The notes: a model not told the origin generated them from the letters alone. Shown: positions 26,058 to 35,519, counted from the stretch's first letter. The stretch: 64,000 nt of DNA from an uncultured Eubacteriales bacterium (GCA_934464615.1 CAKSKA010000010.1:1-64000), one strand, 5' to 3'. Numbers and translations are program-made.

Positions 26058-26972
26058 GTGGAAAGCGTTGTAAAAATTGACGGTCTATGCAAATCTTTCG
26101 GCGATGTAAGGGCGGTGCAGGATCTTTCTTTTGAGGTCCGCCGCGGCGAACTGTTTGCGTTTTTGGGTGTAAACGGTGCCGGTAAATCAACAACAATTTC
26201 CGTTATTTGCGGTCTGCTTAAAAAAGACAGCGGCAGTGTTACCGTATGCGGAGAAAATGCCGACTCGGATATGAAAAAAATTGCGGGAAAAATCGGCGTG
26301 GTATTTCAAAATTCGGTGCTTGATAAATCGCTTACCGTTAAAGATAATTTGCAAAGCCGTGCGGCACTTTACGGAATAGCGGGAAAACAATTTACCGAGC
26401 GCTTAAAAGAACTTGCCGATATGCTTGATTTCGGTAATATTTTAAACCGCACGGTAGGTAAACTGTCGGGCGGTCAGCGCAGACGTATAGATATTGCGAG
26501 AGCGTTGCTGCACAGTCCCGAACTTCTTATTCTTGATGAGCCGACAACAGGACTTGATCCGCAAACCAGACGTATGCTTTGGAATGTAGTAAAACAACTG
26601 CGCCAAGATAAAAATATGACGGTATTGCTTACTACGCATTATATGGAAGAGGCTGCCGACGCCGATTATATTATAATAATAGATTCAGGTAAAATTTCCG
26701 CAAAGGGTACGCCGCTTGAGATGAAAAACAAGTACACAGGCGACTTTATAACACTTTATAATACTGATGAGCAGCAGGTGCAAGAACTCGGACTTCCGTA
26801 CGAAAATTTGCGCGACGGGGTGCGTATATCGGTTAATTCGACAGAACAGGCGACACAGTTGATTTTGAAAAATCCGGAACTGTTTAAGGATTATGAAATA
26901 GTAAAGGGCAAAATGGATGATGTATTTTTAGCCGTTACGGGAAAAACACTTACAGGGGGCGAAAACAAATGA
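26058..26972 (+). CDS. ABC-2-type exporter ATPase
   Basis: The 304-residue ATPase is of the DrrA/CcmA class for drug, lipid or polymer export. Walker A is GVNGAGKSTT near residue 39, the signature LSGGQRRR near 141, Walker B LLILDEPTTGLDP near 160, and the switch His in LLTTHYMEEA near 196. A C-terminal regulatory extension of about 80 residues follows. The likely start is GTG at 26058 after GGAGGAG; an upstream TTG is less probable. Its stop overlaps the permease start by 4 bp (ATGA), so the pair forms one transporter. The substrate is unknown. Confidence 0.9.
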   Translation: MESVVKIDGLCKSFGDVRAVQDLSFEVRRGELFAFLGVNGAGKSTTISVICGLLKKDSGSVTVCGENADSDMKKIAGKIGVVFQNSVLDKSLTVKDNLQSRAALYGIAGKQFTERLKELADMLDFGNILNRTVGKLSGGQRRRIDIARALLHSPELLILDEPTTGLDPQTRRMLWNVVKQLRQDKNMTVLLTTHYMEEAADADYIIIIDSGKISAKGTPLEMKNKYTGDFITLYNTDEQQVQELGLPYENLRDGVRISVNSTEQATQLILKNPELFKDYEIVKGKMDDVFLAVTGKTLTGGENK

Positions 26973-27862
26973 CAGGCCTTATGAATTTAACAAAAAGAAA
27001 TATTAAACTGTTTTTTAAGGATAAAGGAATGTTTTTTTCCTCCCTTATTACTCCCGTTATATTGCTTGTGCTTTACGGCACGTTTTTGGCAAAGGTATAC
27101 CGCGACAGTTTTGTCTCCGCATTGCCTGCAGGATTTGCAATAGACGATAAAATTATAGATGCCACGGTAGGCGGTGAATTAATATCGTCATTGCTTGCGG
27201 TAAGCTGTGTAACGGTTGCATTCTGCTCGAATTTGCTTATGGTACAGGATAAGGTTTCGGGCGCACATACCGACATAAGTGTAACGCCGGTAAAACGCAG
27301 TACGGTGGCGCTTTCTTACTTTTTGGCGTCGGCGTTTTCAACACTTATAGTTACATTTTGCGCTTACGGTGTAAGTTTACTGTATTTGCTTAAAATAGGC
27401 TTTTATATGTCCGCAGGAGATGTTGCGCTGGTAGCGCTGGATGTATTTTTATTGACGTTATTCGGCGTGGCGCTTTCGTCCTGTATAAACTTTCCGCTTA
27501 CAACGCAGGGGCAATGCTCCGCGGTGGGCACCATTGTAAGCTCGTGTTACGGATTTATATGCGGCGCGTATATGCCCATTTCCGGTTTTTCGCAGGGGCT
27601 GCAGCGGGTTTTAATGTTCTTGCCGGGTACATACGGCACAAGTTTGCTGCGTAACCATGCAATGAACGGTGCATACAGGCAAATGGTAAAAAACGGTTTT
27701 CCGGAGGAAGTAATGAAACTGATTAAAGATTCGGTTGACTGCAATTTGTACTTTTTTGACAAAAGCGTAGGGCTTAATACCATGTATGCCGTGCTTGTGG
27801 GCGCTGTGATATTGTTTGTGGGAATTTATGTTTTAATTAATGTATTAAAAAAACGTGCATAA
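26969..27862 (+). CDS. ABC-2-type exporter permease
   Basis: The 297-residue protein has six hydrophobic segments, including an N-terminal one after LTKRNIKLFFKDKGMFF and the ABC-2 membrane signature region around GTIVSSCYGFICGAYMPISGF. The extracytoplasmic loop between TM1 and TM2 is short. It should dimerise and work with the ATPase encoded upstream (ATGA overlap) as a multidrug- or lipid-type exporter. No substrate clue appears nearby. A terminator follows 8 bp after the stop. Confidence 0.88.
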   Translation: MTGLMNLTKRNIKLFFKDKGMFFSSLITPVILLVLYGTFLAKVYRDSFVSALPAGFAIDDKIIDATVGGELISSLLAVSCVTVAFCSNLLMVQDKVSGAHTDISVTPVKRSTVALSYFLASAFSTLIVTFCAYGVSLLYLLKIGFYMSAGDVALVALDVFLLTLFGVALSSCINFPLTTQGQCSAVGTIVSSCYGFICGAYMPISGFSQGLQRVLMFLPGTYGTSLLRNHAMNGAYRQMVKNGFPEEVMKLIKDSVDCNLYFFDKSVGLNTMYAVLVGAVILFVGIYVLINVLKKRA

Positions 27863-27870
27863 AACGGTAA

Positions 27871-27897
27871 AAATCCGGACGTCAGTCCGGATTTTTT
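27871..27897. terminator. Bidirectional terminator between ABC exporter and AraC gene
   Basis: AAATCCGGAC (27871-27880) with GTCCGGATTT (27885-27894), flanked by T-tract on the plus side and A-rich sequence on the other, lies between converging genes. It covers the last codons of the AraC gene. Confidence 0.85.
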
Positions 27898-28775
27898 GTT
27901 TGCTGATTTTTATTCGGCAGCGGCAGATCTTTACCGCGTTTTCGGTAAGCGGCGGCAGATATACCGGTGTATTTTTTAAACACACGGCTGAAGTAGTGAC
28001 TGTCAACATATCCGCACAGCTCGCCTATACGGTTTATGGGAATATCGCTTTCAAGCAGCATACGGCAGGCGTTTTCCATGCGTAATTTTGTCATATATTT
28101 TACAGGCGAAGTGCCCATACGGTTTAAAAATGTGTAATTGTATTTTGTAACGCTCATATTTTCCTGTTTTGCAAGGTCCGCTACGGATATGTTTTGTGTA
28201 TAATAACTGCGAATATACTTAACCGTTTTTGCTATGAGATCGCTGTTTTCGTCGTAAGAAAGCGCCGCTTCTGCGGTTATAAGCATAATTTTTTCCACTT
28301 CGGATGAAATACGGTTTTCGTAAAACATAACGCGCGTGGCGAAAAAATCAAATATATTGCAAAATGCAGCGGAGATCTGCTGCGAATTTAACGAGTTTAT
28401 TACGTCAAAATCCTTGTCAAATCCGTACTCGTTTAAAAGCCGTTGTGCATCCGAACCCGTAAAATGCACCCAGTAATAACGCGTATCCTGACTTAAATTT
28501 TTATAGCGGTAGCCGGTGTTCGGGCGGATAATAGCGGCACTTCCGGCAGTTGCCGTACGTTTTTCTGGCAGTGAAAATTTTATGCCGCCTTTTATTACGT
28601 ACATATAGTAATAATCGCTTCTTCCCGTAGGAACAAAAGAATGTGTGGACTTTTCGTTATATGTTTGCAATCCCGCACAGTTTGCCATAATGGGACGTTT
28701 TGTGGAAGAGCGACAACATTTTTTGTAATAATTACCCGTTACATCATCAAACGCAAAATAACATAAAGATTCCAT
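27882..28775 (-). CDS. AraC-family transcriptional regulator (cupin sensor)
   Basis: About 297 residues. The N-terminal sensor is cupin-like (SAAIIRPNTGYRYKNLSQDTRYYWVHFTGSD). The C-terminal 100 residues hold two helix-turn-helix motifs of the AraC/XylS type (ISVADLAKQENMSVTKYNYTF and PINRIGELCGYVDSHYFSRVFKKYTGISAAAYRK). It is divergent from the Gfo/Idh oxidoreductase gene, which it probably controls in response to a sugar or sugar derivative. The start is taken at ATG 28775 because AAGGTTAGGTG precedes it; a longer frame reaches 28832. Confidence 0.85.
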   Translation of the reverse strand: MESLCYFAFDDVTGNYYKKCCRSSTKRPIMANCAGLQTYNEKSTHSFVPTGRSDYYYMYVIKGGIKFSLPEKRTATAGSAAIIRPNTGYRYKNLSQDTRYYWVHFTGSDAQRLLNEYGFDKDFDVINSLNSQQISAAFCNIFDFFATRVMFYENRISSEVEKIMLITAEAALSYDENSDLIAKTVKYIRSYYTQNISVADLAKQENMSVTKYNYTFLNRMGTSPVKYMTKLRMENACRMLLESDIPINRIGELCGYVDSHYFSRVFKKYTGISAAAYRKRGKDLPLPNKNQQTKNPD

Positions 28776-28888
28776 AAAGCACCTAACCTTGTCAAAAAGT
28801 ACACCGGTTTTAATTAAAATATCCCTGTACAATCGTTTAAATTGATTATATTATAATTATGCAAATATGTCAATCGGAGGGCATGAAT

Positions 28889-30166
28889 ATGAAAAAATTA
28901 ATTCTTATAGGCGCAGGTATGCGCGGAATACGCTATACCGATATAGCCGCCCAAATGGGCGATGATTTTAAGGTGGTTGCCGTTGCGGAACCGATAGATG
29001 ACCGCCGTAATTACATAAAGAAAAAACACGGTATACCTGACGATATGTGCTTTACTTCGTGGGAGCCGCTTTTGGCGCTCGGCCGTATTGCAGATGCCGC
29101 ACTTATATGCACAATGGACCGCGCACATACGGCGCCGGCACTTGCCGCGATAGAAAACGGGTACGATATTCTGCTTGAAAAACCGATGGCGCCGACGCCC
29201 GAGGATTGTGTAAAAATTGCCGATGCGGCTGACAAAAAGGGCGTTAAATTGCTGGTTTGTTTTGTACTGCGTTATGCGCCGTTCTTTAAGGCGGTTAAGC
29301 GCGTTATAGACGAGGGAAAAATAGGTGAGGTTATGAGTATACACCATATTGAGTGTGTGGGAAATGTTCACCAAAGCCATAGTTTTGTAAGGGGTAATTG
29401 GCATAACAGCGGGGAATCTTCATTTATGCTTTTGCAAAAATCAAGTCACGATATGGATATTTTGCAGTGGCTTGCCGGAAAGCCGGTAAAACGTGTTTCC
29501 AGCTTCGGTGCGCTTACATATTTTAAAAAGGAAAATGCGCCGGCAAACGCGCCCGAACGCTGCATAGACGGTTGCCCGGCGGCGGACAACTGCCCATATA
29601 ACGCTGTTAAATTGTACACGCAGCCCGATGAAATATATAAGGATTGGTTCCCGCAGTCGTCAACCAAAAAGGTCGATCCTACAAAGGAAGATATAATAGA
29701 AATGCTGCATAATTCCGATTACGGAAAATGCGTATATAAATGTAATAACGACGTGGTAGATCATCAGGTAGTAAATCTTGAATTTGAAAACAGCGCAACT
29801 GCAAGTTTTAATATGTCGGCATTTTGCCTTGGCGACAGAAGCATACGCGTAATGGGAACAAAGGGCGAGGTTTACGGCGATATGGGTGAAAATACAATAA
29901 CGCTGTACACATTTGCGGATAAGAAAACGGAAATTATAAATTACAGCGATGTTGTGCTTGAGCAAAGCATTGCCGGCGGCCACGGAGGCGGCGATGAGGG
30001 CATAATGCAAGCGTTTGATAATATGCTGGTATCGGGCGACGACGCCGTATGCGACCGTGAGAATACGCTTGATAACCATTTAGTTGCTTTTGCCGCGGAG
30101 GAATCCAGACTTACCGGCAAAATAGTGGATATGAAGGAATTTAAACAAAGATTTAAAAACAAATAA
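28889..30166 (+). CDS. Gfo/Idh/MocA-family oxidoreductase
   Basis: At 425 residues it is longer than the usual 330-390. The Rossmann fold starts LILIGAGMRGIRY (residues 4-16), with the typical EKPMAPTPEDC near 100 and a catalytic-site-like HDMDILQWL near 190. Unusually, it contains CIDGCPAADNCPYNAVKLY near residue 225, a Cys-rich insert that could bind a metal. The family oxidises or rearranges sugars, inositols or related hydroxy compounds with NAD(P). ATG at 28889 lies 7 bp after GGAGGG; upstream ATGs sit on or before that site. It is divergent from an AraC regulator. Confidence 0.88.
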   Translation: MKKLILIGAGMRGIRYTDIAAQMGDDFKVVAVAEPIDDRRNYIKKKHGIPDDMCFTSWEPLLALGRIADAALICTMDRAHTAPALAAIENGYDILLEKPMAPTPEDCVKIADAADKKGVKLLVCFVLRYAPFFKAVKRVIDEGKIGEVMSIHHIECVGNVHQSHSFVRGNWHNSGESSFMLLQKSSHDMDILQWLAGKPVKRVSSFGALTYFKKENAPANAPERCIDGCPAADNCPYNAVKLYTQPDEIYKDWFPQSSTKKVDPTKEDIIEMLHNSDYGKCVYKCNNDVVDHQVVNLEFENSATASFNMSAFCLGDRSIRVMGTKGEVYGDMGENTITLYTFADKKTEIINYSDVVLEQSIAGGHGGGDEGIMQAFDNMLVSGDDAVCDRENTLDNHLVAFAAEESRLTGKIVDMKEFKQRFKNK

Positions 30167-30182
30167 CGGTTATAAACGTAAA

Positions 30183-30216
30183 AAACACCGTCTGTGTCAT
30201 GACACAGACGGTGTTT
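30183..30216. terminator. Bidirectional terminator after the Gfo/Idh oxidoreductase gene
   Basis: A perfect 16-bp stem (AAACACCGTCTGTGTC arm, AT loop) with A- and T-tracts on its two sides lies between this gene and the converging ireB. Confidence 0.92.
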
Positions 30217-30227
30217 TTATTAAATCA

Positions 30228-30473
30228 TTAATCGGATAAATAATACTTTACAAGATTTTGCAGCAAAGTATCGCGGTCGACACGCCGTATAAGACTGCGG
30301 GCGTTATTATGCGTTGTTATATATGTCGGATCTTCGGACAGTATATAACCCACTATTTGATTTATGGGATTATAGCCTTTTTCTTTAAGCGCGTCATACA
30401 CTTCAAGCAATATACGCCTGATTTCCTGTTCTTGCTCATTCCCTATAGAAAAGGTCATGGTTTTGTCGTTCAT
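30228..30473 (-). CDS. ireB: IreB-family regulatory phosphoprotein
   Basis: The 81-residue protein matches IreB (DUF965/YrzL). It has an N-terminal MNDKTMTFS with two Thr residues at the positions phosphorylated by the kinase IreK in enterococci, then [37 protein letters not shown]. IreB is a dimeric effector of PASTA-kinase signalling that affects cephalosporin tolerance. The ATG follows GAGGTGTT with good spacing; a GTG three codons earlier overlaps that site and is rejected. No kinase gene is in the window. It lies just downstream of pheT on the same strand. Confidence 0.92.
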   Translation of the reverse strand: MNDKTMTFSIGNEQEQEIRRILLEVYDALKEKGYNPINQIVGYILSEDPTYITTHNNARSLIRRVDRDTLLQNLVKYYLSD

Positions 30474-30546
30474 AAATAACACCTCTTTAAATCATTGTAA
30501 TTTAAAATTATTGTATACCAATTTTTTAAAAAATACAAGGGAAAAA

Positions 30547-32937
30547 TTACTTTCTTAACTGTGCACCGCATTTTTCGAGATTTTTGATGATTTTTTCGGT
30601 TACTTCGTCGATCTTTTCATCACTCAGTGTTGAATCGCTGCTGCGCAGGTACACGCTGAACGCGACGCTCTTTTTACCATCGGGTATTTGTGCGCCCTCG
30701 TAAATATCGAAAAGTTCAACCTTTTCGCACAGTCTTGAGGAACCTGAAATAATCGCCTTTTCAAGTGTGCCTATGGGTGTTGATTTATCGCAGAGCAGGG
30801 CAAAATCACGCTCAACCGCGGGGAATTTTGGCAACGGCTTGTAAACGGTTTTGCGCTTATTTATATTAAGCAGTTCGTCAAGTTTTAATTCGGCAACGTA
30901 AACGCGCTGTTCAATACCGTATTCGGCGGCAGTGTCGGGATGAACCTCTCCCATAAATCCTACAAGATTATTGTTGGCGTAAACGCCTGCCTGCCTGCCG
31001 GGATGCAGGAACGGCTGCTCGCTTACCCTGTAATCGCTGTGGGCGCCGGCGCATTTAAGCACTTCTTCAACTGCGCCTTTGAGTGTAAAGAAATCTTCAT
31101 CCTTGCCGTAAAAACCGAGGCACAGCGTTGCCAATTCGTCGGGTTGTTCGGTTATCGGCAAACTTTTCGGAATAAAGCGTTTGCTCGCTTCAAAAAATCT
31201 TGCGTCGGTAATTTTGCGGCTTATATTTGTCGAAATAACAGTCAGCATACTTGTAACAAGCTGTGTACGCATTGTAGAATATTCATCGCCCAACGGGTTA
31301 AGCAGTTTTATTGCGTTCCTGCGCTCGTCGTCTGCGGCAAGGTGCAAAGTGTCTATTGCACGGGAACCGATAAACGAATAAGTTGTGATTTCGTCAGCGC
31401 CCAAAGCACAAAGTACGCTTTTTATCTCGTCGGTTTTACGTCTTTCCGGCAACAATTTACCGCGCACAATGTCACCGCGCATTGTGGTGCCTTTGATGTG
31501 GTCGTATCCGTAAATACGCATAACTTCTTCCGCTAAATCCGCACGGCTTTCAACATCGTCCCTTATAGACGGCACGTTTACAGTAAGCGTTTTGCCGTCT
31601 ATTTTGGTTTTAAGTCCCAAACTGTTAAGGATTTTAACTATTGTGTCGTCCGCAACCTCAACGCCTATAAGCGACATAATGCTGTCGGTTGTAACCGTAA
31701 GCACACGGTCTGTCGGCAGTCCGTTGTTTTTGTCGATTTCGCCCTCTATTATATCGCCCGCATCAAGTTCGTATATAAGCTGCAAAGCGCGGTCCATTGC
31801 GTATTTTGTGTTGATTATATCCACACCGCGCTCGTATCTGCCGCTTGCCTCTGTGCGTATGCCGAGGGATCTGCCTGTGTGGCGGATATTGTCGCGTCTG
31901 AATTTTGCGGATTCAAGGAAAAGATCGGTGGTGGCGTCGGTAATTTCGCTTTCAAGTCCGCCCATAATTCCGGCAAGACAGGAAGGCACTTCGCCGTCGG
32001 CAATAACCAGCATATCGGTCGACAAATTGTAATCCTTGCCGTCAAGCGTTGTTATTTTCTCACCCTCGCGCGCATTCCTTACTATAATATGCTGACCGTG
32101 CAGCTCATTATAATTAAATGCATGCATAGGCTGTCCGGTTTCAAGCATAACAAAGTTTGTAATATCCACTACATTGTTTATAGGGCGCATACCCGATGCA
32201 ATAAGCGCTTTCTGCATCCATTCCGGGCTTTGTTTAATACGCAGATTTTTAACAACTCTGCCTATATATCTCGGACACAAATCATAATTTTCAACATCAA
32301 TTTTAATGTATTTGTTTATATCTCCGCCCACGGTTTTATACGAAGGCTCGGGAGAAGTAAACTTTGTGCCGAGTACTACGCTTATTTCCTTTGCAACGCC
32401 TAAAAAGCAGTTACAGTCCGGTCTGTTTGCGGTAATTTTAAAGTCTATAATATAGTCGTTAAGACCTAAAACATCACGCATATCCTGACCGATCTGCTCG
32501 CCCTTATTCAGTATCATAATACCGTAAACGCCGGCACCGGCATAATCTTCTTCGGTAAGGCAAAGTTCTTCGCCCGAGCAGAGCATTCCGTTTGATTCAA
32601 CACCGCGCAGTTTTCCTGCAACTATGTGCATACCGTTAGGCAAATAACTGTCGTCAAGTGCGGCGGGTACCATATCGCCCTGTTTAATATTTTGCGCGCC
32701 GGTAACAATCTGCACCAAGTTTTCCTTACCTACGTTCATCTGGCAGATCTGCAGATGGTCGCTGTTCTCGTGCGGAGCAATGCTTTCAATACGCGCGGCA
32801 ACGACGTTTTTAATTTTATCACCGGTATTTTCCACGGATTCGACTTCAAATCCTGCCATTATCATTCTGTCGCATAATTCTTCAACCGGTACATTTATAT
32901 CAACATAATGTTTTAATTGATTAAGTGAAATCTTCAT
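30547..32937 (-). CDS. pheT: Phenylalanyl-tRNA synthetase beta subunit
   Basis: The 796-residue beta chain of the (alpha beta)2 enzyme charges tRNA-Phe. It opens with the tRNA-binding (EMAP/OB) domain around residues 40-150. This is followed by B3/B4 editing-domain segments (MRPINNVVDITNFVMLETGQPMHAFN; AGIMGGLES), the B5 domain, the catalytic-like core, and a C-terminal FDX-ACB domain (SVAFSVYLRSSDSTLSDEKIDEV) that binds the anticodon. It is co-transcribed with pheS (14-bp gap) under a Phe T-box. Confidence 0.96.
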   Translation of the reverse strand: MKISLNQLKHYVDINVPVEELCDRMIMAGFEVESVENTGDKIKNVVAARIESIAPHENSDHLQICQMNVGKENLVQIVTGAQNIKQGDMVPAALDDSYLPNGMHIVAGKLRGVESNGMLCSGEELCLTEEDYAGAGVYGIMILNKGEQIGQDMRDVLGLNDYIIDFKITANRPDCNCFLGVAKEISVVLGTKFTSPEPSYKTVGGDINKYIKIDVENYDLCPRYIGRVVKNLRIKQSPEWMQKALIASGMRPINNVVDITNFVMLETGQPMHAFNYNELHGQHIIVRNAREGEKITTLDGKDYNLSTDMLVIADGEVPSCLAGIMGGLESEITDATTDLFLESAKFRRDNIRHTGRSLGIRTEASGRYERGVDIINTKYAMDRALQLIYELDAGDIIEGEIDKNNGLPTDRVLTVTTDSIMSLIGVEVADDTIVKILNSLGLKTKIDGKTLTVNVPSIRDDVESRADLAEEVMRIYGYDHIKGTTMRGDIVRGKLLPERRKTDEIKSVLCALGADEITTYSFIGSRAIDTLHLAADDERRNAIKLLNPLGDEYSTMRTQLVTSMLTVISTNISRKITDARFFEASKRFIPKSLPITEQPDELATLCLGFYGKDEDFFTLKGAVEEVLKCAGAHSDYRVSEQPFLHPGRQAGVYANNNLVGFMGEVHPDTAAEYGIEQRVYVAELKLDELLNINKRKTVYKPLPKFPAVERDFALLCDKSTPIGTLEKAIISGSSRLCEKVELFDIYEGAQIPDGKKSVAFSVYLRSSDSTLSDEKIDEVTEKIIKNLEKCGAQLRK

Positions 32938-32951
32938 TTTACCGTACCTCC

Positions 32952-33971
32952 TTAAAACTGCTCAAGAAAACGCTTATCGTTTTCAAACAAAAGACGTATA
33001 TCGCTGATTTTATAACGGGTTGTCGTAAGTCTGTCAAGACCTATGCCGAAGGCAAATCCCGAATATACGTCCGGATCAATGCCGCAGTTTCGCAGTACGT
33101 TGGGATGTACCATACCCGCGCCCAAAATTTCTATCCAACCGCTGCCTTTGCAGACGCGGCAGCCTTTGCCCCCGCATTCCGAGCAGGTTACGTCGACTTC
33201 AACGCTCGGCTCTGTAAACGGGAAGAATGAGGGGCGGAATTTAACGGCGGTATCTTTACCGTAAATTTCTCTTGCAAATTGTTCAAGTACGCCCTTTAAA
33301 TCGCACATGGTAATGCCTTTATCAACAACAAGACCTTCAATTTGATGGAACACGGGCGAATGTGTGGCGTCAACTTCGTCCGCACGGAAAACTCTGCCCG
33401 GACAGATTATGCGTATAGGCGGTTTTCTGTTTTCCATAACGCGTATTTGCGCGGCGGAAGTCTGTGTACGCAAAAGCAGGTTCTCGGCAAGATAAAACGT
33501 ATCCTGCATATCGCGCGCAGGATGGTCGGCAGGTACGTTAAGCGCTTCGAAACAGTAATGTTCCGTTTCAACTTCCGGTCCGTCAACCACGTCAAATCCC
33601 ATGGAGCGAAAAATGTCTATCATATCGTTAAGCACTGTGTTAAGCGGATGCAAGTGACCGATTTTGCGTGATTTTGCGGGCATTGTTATGTCAATCGTTT
33701 CCGATTTTAATTTAAGTTCGGTAGCGGCTTTTTTCAGTTCTTCGTTTTTCTGTGCAATAATGCCTTCCAACTTTGCCTTTGCTTCATTTACAAGCTGTCC
33801 CATTTTAGGACGTTCTTCTGCGCTTAAAGAACCCATTTGTTTAAGAATTGCGGTAAGTTCGCCCTTCTTACCCAAATATTTTACACGCAGTTCCTCAATT
33901 TCCTGCTGCGATGAACTTGCCTGTAAAGCCGCAACGGCGGCATTTTTAATACTTTCAAGTTTTTCCTTCAT
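32952..33971 (-). CDS. pheS: Phenylalanyl-tRNA synthetase alpha subunit
   Basis: The 339-residue catalytic chain has an N-terminal coiled coil (residues 1-85) and a class II core: motif 2 [13 protein letters not shown] near 220, motif 3 [11 protein letters not shown] near 310, and [15 protein letters not shown] near 250. It also carries [16 protein letters not shown], a short Cys-rich insertion seen in many bacterial PheS. The ATG follows GGAGGAATT. It is the first gene after the T-box leader, with pheT next. Confidence 0.96.
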   Translation of the reverse strand: MKEKLESIKNAAVAALQASSSQQEIEELRVKYLGKKGELTAILKQMGSLSAEERPKMGQLVNEAKAKLEGIIAQKNEELKKAATELKLKSETIDITMPAKSRKIGHLHPLNTVLNDMIDIFRSMGFDVVDGPEVETEHYCFEALNVPADHPARDMQDTFYLAENLLLRTQTSAAQIRVMENRKPPIRIICPGRVFRADEVDATHSPVFHQIEGLVVDKGITMCDLKGVLEQFAREIYGKDTAVKFRPSFFPFTEPSVEVDVTCSECGGKGCRVCKGSGWIEILGAGMVHPNVLRNCGIDPDVYSGFAFGIGLDRLTTTRYKISDIRLLFENDKRFLEQF

Positions 33972-33982
33972 TTTAATTCCTC

Positions 33983-34244
33983 CAAAAAAAAATACTCCGT
34001 CCCTTAAACAGGGACGAAGTAGAAATTACAAACTCCGCGGTACCACCCGTATTTTCAGCATCAGAGCCAAACACTCATTAAATCTTTAACGGAATTACCC
34101 GTTACCGCTTACTTAAATTCTGTTCGGCGGTACTGCTCGAAAGGGAACTTCGGTAAAATTTTCTTTCTTAAGTGCAATTTCAGCCTTTGTCGCACTCTCT
34201 CTGTAAGGGAAAAAGAACCTACTTTTCTTCGTCAATGCATTTAC
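33983..34244 (-). ncRNA. Phe T-box leader upstream of pheST
   Basis: On the minus strand the leader contains AGAGAG (stem I), a likely specifier TTC at 34147-34145 in a GAAGTTC context, the T-box GGGTGGTACCGCGGAG at about 34050-34035, and a terminator, ACTCCGTCCCT with AGGGACGAAGT plus nine T (33983-34020). The antiterminator bulge TGGT matches a tRNA ending ACCA. Uncharged tRNA-Phe should prevent termination and induce pheST. Confidence 0.93.
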
Positions 34245-34250
34245 CACATT

Positions 34251-34279
34251 ATAATAGCACAAAGTAAAATGTTTTGCAA
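34251..34279 (-). promoter_or_regulatory. Promoter of the pheST T-box transcript
   Basis: On the minus strand, TTGCAA (34274-34279) and TATTAT (34251-34256) are 17 bp apart, just upstream of the leader and just after the sigK stop. Confidence 0.55.
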
Positions 34280-34288
34280 GTACTTATT

Positions 34289-34969
34289 TTAAAACAGACG
34301 GCGCAGTTTAAGCAGGGCGGCTTTTTCTATTCTGGACACATAAGAGCGCGAAATATTAAGCCGTGCCGCAATTTCGTGCTGAGTAAGTTCTTCGCATCCG
34401 CCTATGCCGTAACGGTAGCAAATAACGGTTTTTTCGCGGTCGTCCAAAGCGCCGTTAATAACCGTTTTAAGTTTTTCTATTTGCATTTTTGTGTCTATTT
34501 CTTCGGTAATATCGGTGTCGTCGGCAATAACGTCTATCAGCGACAGCGTATTGCCGTCTTTATCGGTGTCAATGGGATCGCTGATGTAAACGTCCTGCGC
34601 GGATTTTTTCTTGCCGCGGAAATGCATAAGTATTTCGTTTTCTATACAGCGTGCCGCATATGTGGCAAGCCGTATGCTTTTATCCGGCTTAAAGGTGGAT
34701 ATACCCTTTATAAGTCCTATTGTGCCTATGGAAATAAGGTCCTCCTGCTCGCAGGAAGAAGCGTAATATTTTTTTACGATATGTGCAACAAGCCGTAGGT
34801 TGTGTTCTATAAGTTTGTTTTTTGCGTCTGTATCTCCGTCGGCCGCCATTGCAAGTAATTTTTCCTCTTCGCTTTTTTTAAGCGGCGGCGGAAAAGAACC
34901 TGCCGAGGACACATGGAGCGCAAAATAAAATATACTTCCTGCAATTCTGCAAATTAAATTCCAAAGCAA
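34289..34969 (-). CDS. sigK: Sporulation sigma factor of the SigK type
   Basis: About 226 residues. A hydrophobic N-terminal stretch (roughly residues 2-20) resembles the SigK pro-sequence removed by membrane proteolysis. It is followed by region 2 (NLRLVAHIVKKYYASS, DLISIGTIGLIKGISTF, TYAARCIENEILMHFR) and region 4 (DDREKTVICYRYGIGG, LTQHEIAARLNISRSYVSRIEK). SigK directs late mother-cell gene expression during sporulation. The gene is uninterrupted, unlike strains with a skin element. The start is read as TTG at 34969 after AAGGGGATGA; ATG at 34978 abuts that site. Its upstream region is bordered by mobile repeats from 35074. Confidence 0.88.
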   Translation of the reverse strand: MLWNLICRIAGSIFYFALHVSSAGSFPPPLKKSEEEKLLAMAADGDTDAKNKLIEHNLRLVAHIVKKYYASSCEQEDLISIGTIGLIKGISTFKPDKSIRLATYAARCIENEILMHFRGKKKSAQDVYISDPIDTDKDGNTLSLIDVIADDTDITEEIDTKMQIEKLKTVINGALDDREKTVICYRYGIGGCEELTQHEIAARLNISRSYVSRIEKAALLKLRRLF

Positions 34970-35075
34970 AAAAATCATCCCCTTAATAAATGTATGAAAG
35001 TCTTCGCTTGTCTTATTTATTTGCTTGAATAAAAGATTAATATATGATAAAATAAAATTTAAATTATATTGTCTA

Positions 35076-35231
35076 GGCAAGCAATAATAAATCCGAACCC
35101 GCCTAAAACGGCGCATTTTCGGCGTATTTTAACTTGTAGTCTTTGTGAGGTGACGCCTTGCAAAAATAAACGCAAAGCCGTAATCTAAAAGGCGGCGAGC
35201 GAAACCGTGACAGGTTCGAGTCCTGTCACGC
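35076..35231. mobile_element. Chimeric MITE remnant: left end of family 1 joined to right end of family 2
   Basis: Bases 35076-35150 match the first 75 bp of the family-1 element (GGCAAGC end, GAACCCGCCTAAAA). Bases 35151-35231 match the last 81 bp of the family-2 element (TGACGCCTTGCAAAAATAAA through the T-arm-like palindrome at 35205-35231). TA flanks the unit at 35074-35075 and 35232-35233. The junction sits where the two families share short GC-rich sequence, so recombination or nested insertion followed by deletion is likely. Confidence 0.7.
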
Positions 35232-35233
35232 TA

Positions 35234-35506
35234 GGCAAGCGATAATAATCCGAACCCGCCTAAAATGGCGTATTTTCGGCGTATTTTAACTTGTCGTCTT
35301 TGTGAGGCGTCAGCCTCACTGCATCCTCCGCATAAAACTCCACTCGAAAATCAGCTCATTTTAGGTCGTTGATTTTTATGCTTGGCAGATTTTTGTGCAG
35401 AGCGAGGCAAAAACGCAGTTAATCCTGTCGGATTAACGAGTATTTTAACATGGCTATGTGAAAAATCTGTCGCCTAAAAACGGGTTCGGATTTATTATCG
35501 CTTGCC
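35234..35506. mobile_element. MITE family 1, full copy (273 bp)
   Basis: Terminal inverted repeats of about 26 bp (left GGCAAGCGATAATAA, right TTATTATCGCTTGCC, then a CCGAACCCG arm) bound a non-coding 273-bp unit flanked by TA on both sides (35232-35233, 35507-35508). The copy at 45809-46081 differs at only about four positions. TA flanks suggest an IS630/Tc1-mariner-type transposase acting in trans. The right end lies 13 bp from the pth start, and the pth ribosome site (GGGGGG) directly follows the element. Confidence 0.82.
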
Positions 35507-35519
35507 TAGGGGGGACAAA

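Noticed and set aside
35205..35231. T-arm-like palindrome as part of a real tRNA gene
   Set aside because: No acceptor stem, D-arm or anticodon arm can be built around this or the other palindrome copies.
35502..35519. Extended pth start at TTG
   Set aside because: The codons would come from the MITE end and overlap the GGGGGG ribosome site; ATG 35520 matches the family.
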